A DNA stretch of 64,000 nucleotides from Clostridium sp. Marseille-P2415 (GTDB taxonomy: Bacteria; Bacillota; Clostridia; Lachnospirales; Lachnospiraceae). Where the stretch lies: the NCBI RefSeq assembly GCF_900155545.1, contig NZ_LT732526.1, forward strand, positions 225,573 to 289,572, in the 5' to 3' direction. Shown here piece after piece: positions 7,138 through 15,781 of this stretch; position 1 is the stretch's first letter; every line of letters starts with the position of its first letter. Made by a program: the position numbers and the translations under genes. The notes under the pieces are model-generated. The model was not told the DNA's origin, made no database searches, and saw only the letters and a program-made list of their open reading frames with translations.

Positions 7138-8820
7138 TTATTGTATATAATTATGAAAATGATATGCAAGCTGGTTGGCAGCCGCCTTGCCGGTATATAA
7201 TGCGCCCTGCATCCAGGCATGTTTTGTGGATACGTGTTCGCCTGCAAAGTAGATCCGTTGGTTAAATTCCGGCTTCAGCATCTCATAGGCAAATAATTTT
7301 TTCTGGCCTGGGAGTGCCAGAGCAAAAGCGCCCCGGTTATTCGGTTGATTATTCCATACGACTGTCTTATGGTCTTCCACAATGGAATTTAAAAATCCCA
7401 CCGGCAATCCGTGGACTGCCTCCACATTCTCCCTGACCAGTTCATATCGGAGTGTTTCTTCCATGTTTCCCACCCGCGTTGCGTTTAAATGATAATTATA
7501 GGAAGCTGCCAGTACCCCGGGTTCATCCGGCGAACAGGCGGAAGCATCGGGACAAAGGATATGATCTCCCGGATAGAAGATATATTGAATGGGAAGGTCT
7601 GTCTGTGAAAATCCTCCAACCATTCGCCCGTAATTGGTATCTTGCTCCCAAAAACGATTATTACACAGAAAAAGAGTTTTTTGTGAATCGGAATAATTAA
7701 ACTCTAAAATTGCCTGCATCTTAAGGTTGCTGAAATATGGTTTGATCTCAATTTCCCTCAGAGTGGAGTAGGGAATTGCACATACGACATAATCAAAAAT
7801 ATCGGTAGTTTTCCTGAAATCTCTCATATCATGATATTTTAGAATTATTTTATTGCCGTATTGTGACTGATAAATACCGGTAACAGTCTGACCGGGATTA
7901 TAGGTAACAGTGCCCAGCTGGGAGATTGGAATATTTTGATACTGGGGCGGATTATCCGCGAGAAAGGATTGGATAAAAGCATATGGAAGATTTATAATTC
8001 CGCCGTTGATTGTATAGATATTGCGGTAATCCAGGGTGTATTCCTCATGGGTGATTTCATCATAACTGATATTCAGCAAAGAACCGGTACCGGAATCGAT
8101 ACCTGAGATCAAACTGATTGCCCCCTGACTGAATCCCAGATTTTCCAGGGTCTGCCGGATGGAGTAGTTTGTAAGAGTAAGGTATTCCGGGGAATATTCC
8201 GGTAAAATTTGTATTAGTTCTGACCGGACATCAGGTGGAAGCTGCTTCATCAGGTATAGAAAGGCATAATCATTCAGTTCTGTCCAGGGGGTACTTCTCT
8301 CCTGGGGGGTCAATTCGTATAAGGGATAGAGTAACTGCTCGATCGAATCGGAGGTTCTCAGACGGGTATTATGTACATATATAAAATTGTTGCGCCTTGT
8401 CACTGATAAAGGGCGGGTGTTTAAGCCAAATAAATTGATATAGTGCCAGGTGGTTTCATGGGTTGCCGGAATTCTATGAGCACCGAATTCATTGTAATAT
8501 TTGCCTTTCTGATCAAAGTAATAGGTATAAACTCTTCCCCCGATTCTGTCTTCATTGGCCTCCAGAACTGTAATATCTGCTCCCAGCTTACGAAGTTCAA
8601 ATGCAGCGGATAAACCGGCCAGGCCTCCTCCGATGACGCCGATCTTCAATCCCTGCAGTTCTCCCGGGGCTGCGTAATTTGTAATATCCAAAGGAGGACT
8701 TAGTAAATTAACAATATATTCATAATCTTCCGGCCGGCCTTCCGTTTCCAATAAATTTCTGGTCATTTCATGCCGCTGTTCATCCGTAGGATTCATTACT
8801 TGATTTAATGGAGCATCCAT
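7138..8820 (-). CDS. Flavin-containing amine / L-amino acid oxidase
   Basis: The 560-residue protein has an FAD-binding Rossmann motif at about residues 55-95 (IGVIGGGLAGLSAAFEL, then VLEANEDRIGGRVYTY), the two-part start of the MAO/LAAO superfamily. The C-terminal FAD segment IYFAGEHVSTKHAWMQGAL is also present. The roughly 50-residue leader is not a signal peptide, so the enzyme looks cytoplasmic. Members oxidise amines or amino acids to imines and normally reduce O2 to H2O2, which is notable in an apparent anaerobe. GAGGT lies before the ATG. The next gene downstream is an amino-acid permease. Oxidase rather than dehydrogenase activity is inferred from the family. Confidence 0.82.
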   Translation of the reverse strand: MDAPLNQVMNPTDEQRHEMTRNLLETEGRPEDYEYIVNLLSPPLDITNYAAPGELQGLKIGVIGGGLAGLSAAFELRKLGADITVLEANEDRIGGRVYTYYFDQKGKYYNEFGAHRIPATHETTWHYINLFGLNTRPLSVTRRNNFIYVHNTRLRTSDSIEQLLYPLYELTPQERSTPWTELNDYAFLYLMKQLPPDVRSELIQILPEYSPEYLTLTNYSIRQTLENLGFSQGAISLISGIDSGTGSLLNISYDEITHEEYTLDYRNIYTINGGIINLPYAFIQSFLADNPPQYQNIPISQLGTVTYNPGQTVTGIYQSQYGNKIILKYHDMRDFRKTTDIFDYVVCAIPYSTLREIEIKPYFSNLKMQAILEFNYSDSQKTLFLCNNRFWEQDTNYGRMVGGFSQTDLPIQYIFYPGDHILCPDASACSPDEPGVLAASYNYHLNATRVGNMEETLRYELVRENVEAVHGLPVGFLNSIVEDHKTVVWNNQPNNRGAFALALPGQKKLFAYEMLKPEFNQRIYFAGEHVSTKHAWMQGALYTGKAAANQLAYHFHNYIQ

Positions 8821-8835
8821 TCATGATACCTCGTG

Positions 8836-8856
8836 ATATTATTACGGTAGTAATAT
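8836..8856. promoter_or_regulatory. Imperfect 21-bp palindrome upstream of the amine oxidase
   Basis: ATATTATTAC-G-GTAGTAATAT pairs 9 of 10 positions per arm around a central G. It lies 16-36 bases before the amine oxidase start, inside the short gap to the decayed LysR gene. It may be an operator, possibly a leftover LysR-type site of T-N11-A style. Confidence 0.4.
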
Positions 8857-8869
8857 ATTGAAAAGTTTC

Positions 8870-9487
8870 TCAAAATATAACAAAGCAGCAGCCTGAGGCA
8901 GAACTTTTCAGAGTTATGACCCGTTTGGTTCTGTCACATCCCTGGAGACAGGCTAATTTTAAAAATTCAGACATAGCCCTTGTAATATATCTTGATTTAT
9001 TGTAATAAAAACTGATATTTCTGGTAACGGCGTTGAAGTCCAATTTATAGTAGCACAAGCGTGAATCCTTGGGCACCTGTTTAATGAGCGTATCAGAAAT
9101 AAAGGTAATACCCATTCCATAGCAGGCTACATGATAAGCGGTAACCTGCTGATCCAGTTCGAGAATAATGTTTGGAATAATATTGGCATTTTTTAAAAGC
9201 TGTTTTTCCAAAGATTTCGTATTAGCTTCTGCAATTTTTACGTTAACAAGAGGATATTTTTTAATAAACGCTGTAATGAAAGGAGGCAGAATATAAGAAG
9301 TAAATAAATTACTTCCGCCTATGACCAGGTTTCCGGTACGCAATGCAGCAAGGTCGTTTAATTCGTTTTCGAACTCATTTTCCATGTCGAAAATTCGTTC
9401 TGCTTCATAAATATATTCTTTCCCTTGAAAATTCAGGCATATGATTTGATCGATGCGACCCAGAATTTGGATGGATATGCGTTTGTT
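8870..9487 (-). pseudogene. Decayed LysR-type regulator
   Basis: An ORF of 171 residues from 9385 holds a LysR effector domain start (LVIGGSNLFTSYILPPF) and end (YHVACYGMGITFISDTLI). The middle of roughly 60 residues is missing between KNANIIP and NIILEL. The frame stays open upstream of the ATG to about 9487 and includes LNFQGKEYIYEAERIF, the normal end of the helix-turn-helix and the linker, but the DNA-binding helices are gone. Full LysR proteins are about 300 residues. It therefore looks like a remnant with N-terminal and internal deletions. It once probably controlled the adjacent oxidase and permease genes. Confidence 0.7.
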
Positions 9488-9568
9488 TCAGGAGTAGTAA
9501 AAGCGGTTGATTTTATTCGTTTCTGCGTATACACTAAGAACTATATACGTGTTATGGAGGAATGAAAA

Positions 9569-10276
9569 GTGGAACAATGTATTCTTTTAGTAGATGATGA
9601 AACCGGCATTTTAGATATGCTGGAAATTATTTTAAAAAAAGAAGGATTTCAGAATATTAAAAAAGCGCAGTCCGGTAAGGAGGCACTGCAAATGATCCGG
9701 GACTTTGCCCCCCAACTCATTGTAATGGATATCATGCTTCCGGATATCAGCGGGCTGGAACTCTGTATGGAGCTGCGTAAAGAAACGGATGTGCCGGTGC
9801 TCTTTTTAACCGCCAAGACTTCGGATTGCGACAAATTAACGGGCTTTGCCATGGGAGGGGACGATTATATTACAAAACCTTTCAATCCGTTGGAGGTCGT
9901 TGCACGGATCAGTGTTCAGCTTAGGCACCGGAGAATGCACTCACAAACGGATAGTGGAAATATTTTAGAATTTGAAGATTTCAGCATAAATAAGGATTCC
10001 TGCGAAGTGAGCAGGAATAAAAAAGCTTTGGAGCTCACAGCTCTGGAGTTTTCCCTTCTTCTATATTTTGCAGAACATCCTAATCGGATATTTACAACCG
10101 CACAGTTGTATGAAAATGTATGGGGACAAATGAATCTGGGCGATGAGAAGACGGTTGTTATGCATATTTCTAAAATCCGTAAAAAAATTGAACCGGAGGC
10201 GAATAAATCAAAATATATCCATAACATTCGGGGATTGGGTTATAAGTTTGTTCCTCATAAAAAAGGAGGCGCCTAA
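9569..10276 (+). CDS. OmpR/PhoB-family response regulator (antimicrobial-peptide sensing type)
   Basis: The 235-residue protein has a receiver domain (about 1-120) with the acidic pair DDE near the start, phospho-acceptor Asp in VMDIMLPDISG, conserved Thr in FLTAK and Lys in ITKPFNP. A winged-helix output domain (about 135-232) follows, ending HNIRGLGYKFVPH. The start is GTG with GGAGG nine bases upstream. It lies one base before the kinase gene and upstream of a three-gene ABC transporter, as in CprRK/NsrRK-type systems. Its probable operator is the TTTAC triple repeat before the ATPase gene. Confidence 0.9.
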   Translation: MEQCILLVDDETGILDMLEIILKKEGFQNIKKAQSGKEALQMIRDFAPQLIVMDIMLPDISGLELCMELRKETDVPVLFLTAKTSDCDKLTGFAMGGDDYITKPFNPLEVVARISVQLRHRRMHSQTDSGNILEFEDFSINKDSCEVSRNKKALELTALEFSLLLYFAEHPNRIFTTAQLYENVWGQMNLGDEKTVVMHISKIRKKIEPEANKSKYIHNIRGLGYKFVPHKKGGA

Positions 10277-10277
10277 G

Positions 10278-11369
10278 ATGAAAGTTCCTCTGAAAACGGT
10301 CATAAAAGTTCTTTCCCTTATGATCATCCCACTGGTGGTTTATCTGCTGAGTTACAGTGTACTTACTCTGTTATTTATATTGATGCAAAATGCCTTTCCT
10401 GTCCTGAAAACGGTGGAATGGGAGACATTCCGCCACACAGCCACAATACTTTCAGGAGTAATTGTCGCGTATCTGTTTTTTCTGTTCATTTTAAAGCCTG
10501 TTTTTTATATTATCCGCTGGATTCAATTGCTGGCGCAGGGAATCCTTCGCGAGCCTGCTGTGCGTGATCATGGCAGGAATTTCTTTTTTCATAAATGTTC
10601 CCGGTTCTTATATAAGGAACTTTTGATGCAAATGCAGATTCTGACTGACAAATTGAAGCAAAATGAAGCAGACCGAAGAGCTCTGGAGAAAAAACGCCGG
10701 GTATGGCTTGCCGGAATCACCCATGATTTGAAAACACCGCTTTCCTATATCCAAGGCTATGCTTCCATGATTTCTGCTGGGCAATATGGCTGGTCGAACA
10801 GTGAATTCATGGAGTTCGGCAACAAAATTGAGGAAAAATCCAGGCACATAAAAAATCTTATCGATGATTTGAATATTTCTTTTCAATCAGAAGACGGAAA
10901 GATCGCTGTTCAAAAAACGAAAACGGAAATGGTTGAATTTCTGCGGAATGCCGTACTGGATATTGCAAATTCTCCTCGTTGCGCCGAGCATATTTTTTCT
11001 TTTGATTCCAATATAGAAACATTCTTTCTGGAAGTAGACACGGTTCTGGTGCAGAGGGCATTACAAAATATTCTCATCAATGCGGTTGTACACAATCCGC
11101 CTGAGACAGAGGTGGCAGTATCGGTTCAAAGGAAGCAGGATACATTTTTTATACAAGTTTCAGATAATGGAAGCGGGATGGATGAGGAAACCCAGAGAAA
11201 TCTCTTTGAAAGTTATTACCGGGGAACGCCGACCGATCATCCGGTTGAGGGTTCCGGTCTTGGCATGGCGATTGCCAAACAATTTGTTGAATTACATGGC
11301 GGTTCCATCCATTTGGAAAGCCTGGCGGGGCAAGGAACTTCTATTTTCCTGGAATTGCCCATTCAATAA
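10278..11369 (+). CDS. Sensor histidine kinase, partner of the preceding regulator
   Basis: The 363-residue protein has two membrane helices near residues 10-38 and 55-78 with a short outside loop. A dimerisation domain with H-box GITHDLKTPLSYIQGY (His about 154) and an ATPase domain with N-box NILINAVVHNP and G-boxes DNGSGMDEE and GSGLGMAIA follow. An AAGGAGG site and the ATG at 10278 fix the start, one base after the regulator stop; a longer overlapping frame start is rejected. The small sensing loop is typical of kinases that detect peptide antibiotics in the membrane or through their ABC partner. Confidence 0.88.
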   Translation: MKVPLKTVIKVLSLMIIPLVVYLLSYSVLTLLFILMQNAFPVLKTVEWETFRHTATILSGVIVAYLFFLFILKPVFYIIRWIQLLAQGILREPAVRDHGRNFFFHKCSRFLYKELLMQMQILTDKLKQNEADRRALEKKRRVWLAGITHDLKTPLSYIQGYASMISAGQYGWSNSEFMEFGNKIEEKSRHIKNLIDDLNISFQSEDGKIAVQKTKTEMVEFLRNAVLDIANSPRCAEHIFSFDSNIETFFLEVDTVLVQRALQNILINAVVHNPPETEVAVSVQRKQDTFFIQVSDNGSGMDEETQRNLFESYYRGTPTDHPVEGSGLGMAIAKQFVELHGGSIHLESLAGQGTSIFLELPIQ

Positions 11370-11375
11370 TACGAT

Positions 11376-11401
11376 TTTACTAATCTTTTACTTTCGTTTA
11401 C
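11376..11401. promoter_or_regulatory. Triple TTTAC direct repeat (response-regulator operator) before the ABC genes
   Basis: TTTAC occurs at 11376-11380, 11387-11391 and 11397-11401, spaced 11 and 10 bases, so all copies face the same side of the helix. This is the usual layout for OmpR-family activator sites. A TATACT -10 lies at 11423-11428 with no good -35, as expected for an activated promoter. Confidence 0.6.
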
Positions 11402-11426
11402 CTGAAAATAAGATTCATGATTTATA

Positions 11427-11453
11427 CTCCTGTTATCTAACAGAATACAGGAG
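11427..11453 (+). promoter_or_regulatory. Hairpin that covers the ABC ATPase ribosome binding site
   Basis: CTCCTGT (11427-11433) can pair with ACAGGAG (11447-11453), extended by TCT with AGA inside. The right arm contains the AGGAG ribosome binding site of the ATPase gene. The hairpin can form only in RNA begun upstream of about 11427, such as read-through from the kinase gene, not in RNA begun at the local promoter near 11435. Confidence 0.4.
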
Positions 11454-11461
11454 GATTTGTT

Positions 11462-12370
11462 ATGTCTGAATATATAATTGAAACAAACGGGCTGACACGC
11501 TGTTTTGGCAGGCATGTTTCGGTAGATCACATGGATTTACGAGTTCCGGAGGGTAAAATTTACGGCTTTTTGGGTGCCAATGGTGCTGGTAAAACGACAA
11601 CCATTCGTATGCTGCTCAGTCTGATTCGTGCAGATGAGGGGGCTATTCAGATCATGGGACGCTCGCTGCAGCGTGATCGTGAAGGGATTTTGCGGAATGT
11701 CGGTTCCCTCGTGGAAGGGCCGTCTTACTATGGGCATTTATCTGCGTATAAAAACCTTAACATTATTTGCAAGCTTATGGATCTGCCTGAGAGAAGCATC
11801 CATGACGTCCTTGACATTGTCCGGCTGACTCCCTATGCCAAGCAAACCGTTAAGGGGTATTCCCTCGGAATGAAGCAGCGTTTGGGGATTGCGCAGGCAC
11901 TGATCCGCAAACCAAAGCTTTTGATTCTGGATGAACCGATCAATGGCCTTGATCCGGCCGGAATTCAGGAAATCCGCAGCTTAATGCTGTCGCTCTGCCA
12001 CGAACAGGGAATCACCATTTTTTTATCCAGCCATATTTTAAGCGAGATTCAGTCTATTTCTGATGAAATTGGCATTGTTCAAAAAGGCAGGCTTATATTT
12101 CAGGATAGCATCAGGGAGCTGGAAAAGAAAAGCGGTGCAAAGCTTTATGTCCGGACAGAAGATACCCAGGAGGCATGCCGTGCGCTTGCTTCTGCCGGGG
12201 CAGATGTGGTTCTGCAAGAAAATGAATTACGTATATCTCTGACGGAACAGATGGATCAGGCAAAAGTTTTCCATATCCTCCAACCCTTTTCCATAAAGAA
12301 AATGCGGGAATCTGTTCCTTCTTTGGAAGATATTTTTTTAAGCCTGACCGGAAAGGATGGGAGCTTATGA
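11462..12370 (+). CDS. ABC transporter ATPase, lantibiotic/bacitracin-resistance type
   Basis: The 302-residue protein has Walker A GANGAGKTTTIRM, signature YSLGMKQRLGIAQ, Walker B LLILDEPINGLDP and the H-loop SSHILSEI. A roughly 80-residue C-terminal extension follows, as in BcrA-type ATPases. AGGAGG precedes the ATG. It overlaps the first permease gene by four bases. With two unlike permeases and an upstream two-component system it fits an antimicrobial-peptide export or immunity transporter such as CprABC or EpiFEG. The substrate is inferred. Confidence 0.9.
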   Translation: MSEYIIETNGLTRCFGRHVSVDHMDLRVPEGKIYGFLGANGAGKTTTIRMLLSLIRADEGAIQIMGRSLQRDREGILRNVGSLVEGPSYYGHLSAYKNLNIICKLMDLPERSIHDVLDIVRLTPYAKQTVKGYSLGMKQRLGIAQALIRKPKLLILDEPINGLDPAGIQEIRSLMLSLCHEQGITIFLSSHILSEIQSISDEIGIVQKGRLIFQDSIRELEKKSGAKLYVRTEDTQEACRALASAGADVVLQENELRISLTEQMDQAKVFHILQPFSIKKMRESVPSLEDIFLSLTGKDGSL

Positions 12371-13074
12371 TAAAACGGTTATTCGCTGTGGAATGCCGGA
12401 AGGCGCGGAAGATATGCTATGCGGTTCCGGTCATCAGCTCTGTTATTCTGATTTTATTCACCTGCCTGGAGTGGTATTTATACTTTCGCCAGGGGAAGAC
12501 AGGCGTTTACGCAGGACTGAATGTCATTTATATGTTCCTTTCCTTTACGATGCTGCTTACGATTACTCTGCTGTGCAGCATGGTGTCCGAAACCGAGCAT
12601 CAGGCGCAGGGGCTCAAGCTTCTTTTTACCACCCCGGTGAGCCGTACCGCTTTTTACTACACCAAAGCAGCCTGGGTAGTTGTTTTGATGCTCGGCTGCA
12701 GTGCATTGATCTTAGGCGGATTTTGTACGGTATGGCTTTTATATTCTGATGAAATATTGCCGTTTGCATTTTTGGCAAAGCAAATTTTCGGGTGCCTGGC
12801 GGCATCATTTCCGATGCTTTCCATTCAGCTGTTTCTGTCTCTTTCCTTTTCCAACCAGACGCTTCCTCTGGCATTGGGCATGACCGGCGCAGTTTCCAGT
12901 CTTTTTCTGCCGAGAATTACGCAAAAAGTTCTGTATATCCTGCCCTGGTCCTATCCTTCCATGGCAAGTCCGTTCATTAAGGGATATACAACGTGGATTA
13001 TGCTGGGGACAGGACTCGGTTTCTTTCTGCTCATGGCAGGCGCTATGCGGTTTCGCACTTTGGAGATAAAATAG
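12367..13074 (+). CDS. ABC transporter permease 1 (lantibiotic immunity type)
   Basis: The 235-residue protein has six predicted helices beginning near residue 17. The pattern EHQAQGLKLLFTTPVSRTAFYYTKA in the first cytoplasmic loop is typical of ABC-2 permeases of the MutE/EpiE group. Its ATG overlaps the ATPase stop (ATGA). It pairs with the next permease to form the membrane channel. An overlapping ORF in another frame (12357-12749) is a shadow. Confidence 0.85.
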   Translation: MIKRLFAVECRKARKICYAVPVISSVILILFTCLEWYLYFRQGKTGVYAGLNVIYMFLSFTMLLTITLLCSMVSETEHQAQGLKLLFTTPVSRTAFYYTKAAWVVVLMLGCSALILGGFCTVWLLYSDEILPFAFLAKQIFGCLAASFPMLSIQLFLSLSFSNQTLPLALGMTGAVSSLFLPRITQKVLYILPWSYPSMASPFIKGYTTWIMLGTGLGFFLLMAGAMRFRTLEIK

Positions 13075-13085
13075 GAGGATAGGAT

Positions 13086-13820
13086 ATGTGTAAATTGTTT
13101 TTTTCAGAATGCAGAAAAATGAAATGGCCGCTTATTTTTCTACTGATTTTATTAGAGGCGGTTGGGACATGGCTTCTTGCGGCGGGCAGCGTAAAATCTT
13201 TGGCGTACTATTTTACGCCGAATTGGCTGACACTCTATTTTCAAGCGGTGTCTTTTCATGGCATGTTCTTCCTGCCGCTTTACACCGGGATTTTTGCGGC
13301 TTTTCTATGCTTTTATGAACACAAAAACGGAGCATGGAAGCAGCTGCTTACATTTCCCTATCCGCGCTGGAAAATCTTTTTGTCCAAATTCTCAGCGTTG
13401 ATTGCTTTAGTCGCGTTCATGCAGCTGATTTTTTTCGCAGGCTATCTCATTACGGGCAGGATTGCCGGTGTAGAAGACACCATTCCGTGGAAACCGGTTT
13501 TGCAGGGCATTTGGGGTGGCTGGCTGGCGTGCTTTCCTCTTGCCATGCTGCAGATCGGGCTGGCTTCCCGCTTCAAATCCTTTGGAATGGCCCTGCTGTT
13601 CAGTGTTTCTGCGGTGATTCCCAATATTGTCCTGAGTGGGCTTCCTGCTTCCCTGGGCGCGTGGCTCCCATTTATTCCCCCGTATTATGCCATGTTTCCG
13701 CAGGGATTAGATCTTTCTCCCAGACTGGAACCCGTATCGTTTGGATTGATTCTTGGAGTTGATTTTCTCATCTATCTTGCAATCGGCCTACGGTCTTTTA
13801 TCCGTAAAGACTGGATGTAA
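13086..13820 (+). CDS. ABC transporter permease 2 (lantibiotic immunity type)
   Basis: This 244-residue, six-helix protein carries FYEHKNGAWKQLLTFPYPRWKIFLSK, an ABC-2 permease loop close to that of permease 1, indicating an old duplication. It resembles MutG/EpiG subunits. It starts 11 bases after permease 1 with an AGGAGG site, completing the ABC operon. Confidence 0.85.
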   Translation: MCKLFFSECRKMKWPLIFLLILLEAVGTWLLAAGSVKSLAYYFTPNWLTLYFQAVSFHGMFFLPLYTGIFAAFLCFYEHKNGAWKQLLTFPYPRWKIFLSKFSALIALVAFMQLIFFAGYLITGRIAGVEDTIPWKPVLQGIWGGWLACFPLAMLQIGLASRFKSFGMALLFSVSAVIPNIVLSGLPASLGAWLPFIPPYYAMFPQGLDLSPRLEPVSFGLILGVDFLIYLAIGLRSFIRKDWM

Positions 13821-13828
13821 CTAAGGAA

Positions 13829-13872
13829 TAACAGCCTGGCAGCCAACAGAAGTTTCGTGCCAGACTGGCTCT
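13829..13872. terminator. Weak inverted repeat between convergent genes
   Basis: AGCCTGGC and GCCAGACTGGCT can form an imperfect stem across a loop of about 18 bases, followed by CTTTT. It lies between the permease stop and the convergent GH16 gene, so it is the only candidate terminator there. The stem is interrupted and the call is tentative. Confidence 0.35.
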
Positions 13873-13883
13873 TTTCCGCATAT

Positions 13884-15419
13884 TTACCGTACATCTCCTG
13901 CCTCCTGAAAGGGTGTGATCCTCACATAATCTACATACATATAATCCGTTGCAAAATTCGGATTTCCGCACCAGTTATTGGGAAACCATGCCCCCACCCA
14001 GAATTTGCCCGCATGAAAAGGCACCGTAGTTGTAATACTGCTTGTCAAAATGCCGTCACGGTAAAAATCTACCCTTTTTGGGTTGGTATGCCAGTCAAAA
14101 CGGTAAATATGCCATTTCCCGTCATCCTGTACGGTGGGGGTTTTCATAAGCTTTGATGTTCTGTATTCGTCACTTTCAATATCATCAATCCAGACCGTAT
14201 TGAGCACATTGGAAAAATCTACGGTAGTTCCCGGCATTTCAATATCAATTTCATGATTTATTTCGCCATCGTTATAATAGGTCCACATGGCGGATAATGC
14301 CCCCATTTCCGGCAGAACTTTCATCCTTACTTCATAGCTGCCGGAAGCATAGCTGTTGATCGTTTTCAGACATCCGCCGGTTCTCTTCCCATCTGCGCGT
14401 AAAGAGCCGTCACTGTTGATTCCCCTTATGGGTCCCTCATATCGATCGCCATTTCCCTGGATTATAAGCATACCGTTATTGACGGATATATTATCAGGAA
14501 GCACTCCGCCGTTTACATTTTCTCCGCCCCACTGCTGGTAAGCGATCTCCCATTTGGAAGTGTCTACGGAAGTGCCGGTAAAATCATCAAATAATTCATC
14601 GCCTAAAACAGAAGCGGTTTTGGCGCTTACCCCGGTACATTTAGCTGTTTCTCCGGATGAAGTAACTGCAGATACTTGATAGGAATGTGCCGTGCCCGGG
14701 GCCAGTCCGGTATCTGTAAAAGCATTAACAGAACCCGTATAGATCAATTGGCCATCCCTATACAGTTTATAAGTTTCTGTTCCGGCGAGTTCATTCCAGC
14801 TAAGCCCGATATAGGTTGAGTTTACCGTGACTGCTGCCAGTCCGGTCGGTGATGGCTGGCCTGTGCCCTTACCTTCAAGTTTTAAGGCATCCAGATATGC
14901 ATATCCTGAGCCGGAATTTTTATATGTAAATACCTGAACTTTTACCGTACCTTTAACCGGGGTGAAGGTAATTGCTTTTTGCGTATAGGAGGTTGTGTTA
15001 TACGACAGCTGGAATTTTCCGCCGGCAAGCTTCCTGCCATTGCTGTCCATACAATCAATGCCAAGATATGCTGCTTCGCCTGTAACGCTCACTCTGCCGA
15101 AACCGGAAAGCGTGTAGTAATTTTCTGATGAAATTCCGGTAATCAGCTGGCCCAGCCCTCCCTTGCCGGTGCCGATACATAACGCTTTGCCTGTACTGTC
15201 CGCTCCGGGAGTCACAATTTTAGTAGCTGTTGATTCCCCCAATTCATACCAGCTGCTCTTTGCTGATTCAAACCCGGGATTGGATATAAGATTTGCCGCT
15301 GCCGAAGCTTCAAGAGATCCGGAATTCATGGTCTGGGACGGATATCCATTGAATAATGCCATAAATAGAACCATGGAAATGAAAATGCCTGTTGCTTTTT
15401 TTAATTTAATACCCCTCAT
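13884..15419 (-). CDS. Secreted GH16 beta-glucanase with CBM and fibronectin III domains
   Basis: The 511-residue protein begins with a signal peptide (KKATGIFISMVLFMALFNGY, about residues 7-26). A carbohydrate-binding jelly-roll (about 42-183; NLISNPGFESAKSSWYE, CBM4/9-like) and a fibronectin type III domain (about 190-270) follow. The C-terminal GH16 domain (about 275-505) has the catalytic EIDIE motif in NHEIDIEMPG, with both glutamates in place. GH16 enzymes cut beta-1,3/1,4-glucans, laminarin, xyloglucan or galactans. There is no anchor, so it is probably released. The window does not show which glucan is the target. Confidence 0.9.
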   Translation of the reverse strand: MRGIKLKKATGIFISMVLFMALFNGYPSQTMNSGSLEASAAANLISNPGFESAKSSWYELGESTATKIVTPGADSTGKALCIGTGKGGLGQLITGISSENYYTLSGFGRVSVTGEAAYLGIDCMDSNGRKLAGGKFQLSYNTTSYTQKAITFTPVKGTVKVQVFTYKNSGSGYAYLDALKLEGKGTGQPSPTGLAAVTVNSTYIGLSWNELAGTETYKLYRDGQLIYTGSVNAFTDTGLAPGTAHSYQVSAVTSSGETAKCTGVSAKTASVLGDELFDDFTGTSVDTSKWEIAYQQWGGENVNGGVLPDNISVNNGMLIIQGNGDRYEGPIRGINSDGSLRADGKRTGGCLKTINSYASGSYEVRMKVLPEMGALSAMWTYYNDGEINHEIDIEMPGTTVDFSNVLNTVWIDDIESDEYRTSKLMKTPTVQDDGKWHIYRFDWHTNPKRVDFYRDGILTSSITTTVPFHAGKFWVGAWFPNNWCGNPNFATDYMYVDYVRITPFQEAGDVR

Positions 15420-15781
15420 CTTAATACTCCTTTTTATCTGCTTATAGTAGTTGTCCGTATTATTTTTATGGTATAAGGATGAAAAACGGTGTTATTTAAA
15501 TATCGGCAAAATTCATGATTGTTTTAAATTTATGAAAGAATTTCTTTTTCCTTTTTATGATAAAATTCCATTCAGTGGATGATTACAGGTACTTTTCCAT
15601 TTATGTTAATATTTAACAAGGAATCTGACGAATAAGGAACCATTGCCAAACGCATTCTGAATTTTAAACAGGGGCGGTGTGGAAAACGTTGATTTACAAC
15701 TTGCAGGCATAAGATCGCCGGATAAAGGAGGAAATTCCGGGTTTTATCAAATAAATGGAATCCGGATGCTTAGGAAGAGGT
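15420..15781. other. Intergenic region between GH16 and the TIM-barrel gene
   Basis: This 362-bp AT-rich stretch separates two divergent genes and must hold both promoters. I see no confident consensus promoter. A GGAGG at about 15727 has no start codon at the right distance. A TGGAAAACGTTGA sequence near 15678 is one base out of register with a CcpA cre site. Confidence 0.5.

Noticed and set aside
9526-9549. Inverted CGTATA/TATACG before the response regulator gene
   Set aside because: Six-base arms in AT-rich DNA with an odd spacing; not strong enough to call an operator.
10143-10277. Upstream extension of the histidine kinase frame
   Set aside because: It lies inside the response regulator gene; the ATG at 10278 has a strong AAGGAGG and begins a clean membrane helix.
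12357-12749. Alternative-frame ORF over permease 1
   Set aside because: No ribosome binding site and low-complexity translation; the 12367 frame has ABC-2 permease motifs and helices.
15670-15695. Possible CcpA cre site TGGAAAACGTTGA
   Set aside because: It has one extra base between TG and CG compared with the cre consensus, so the register is wrong.
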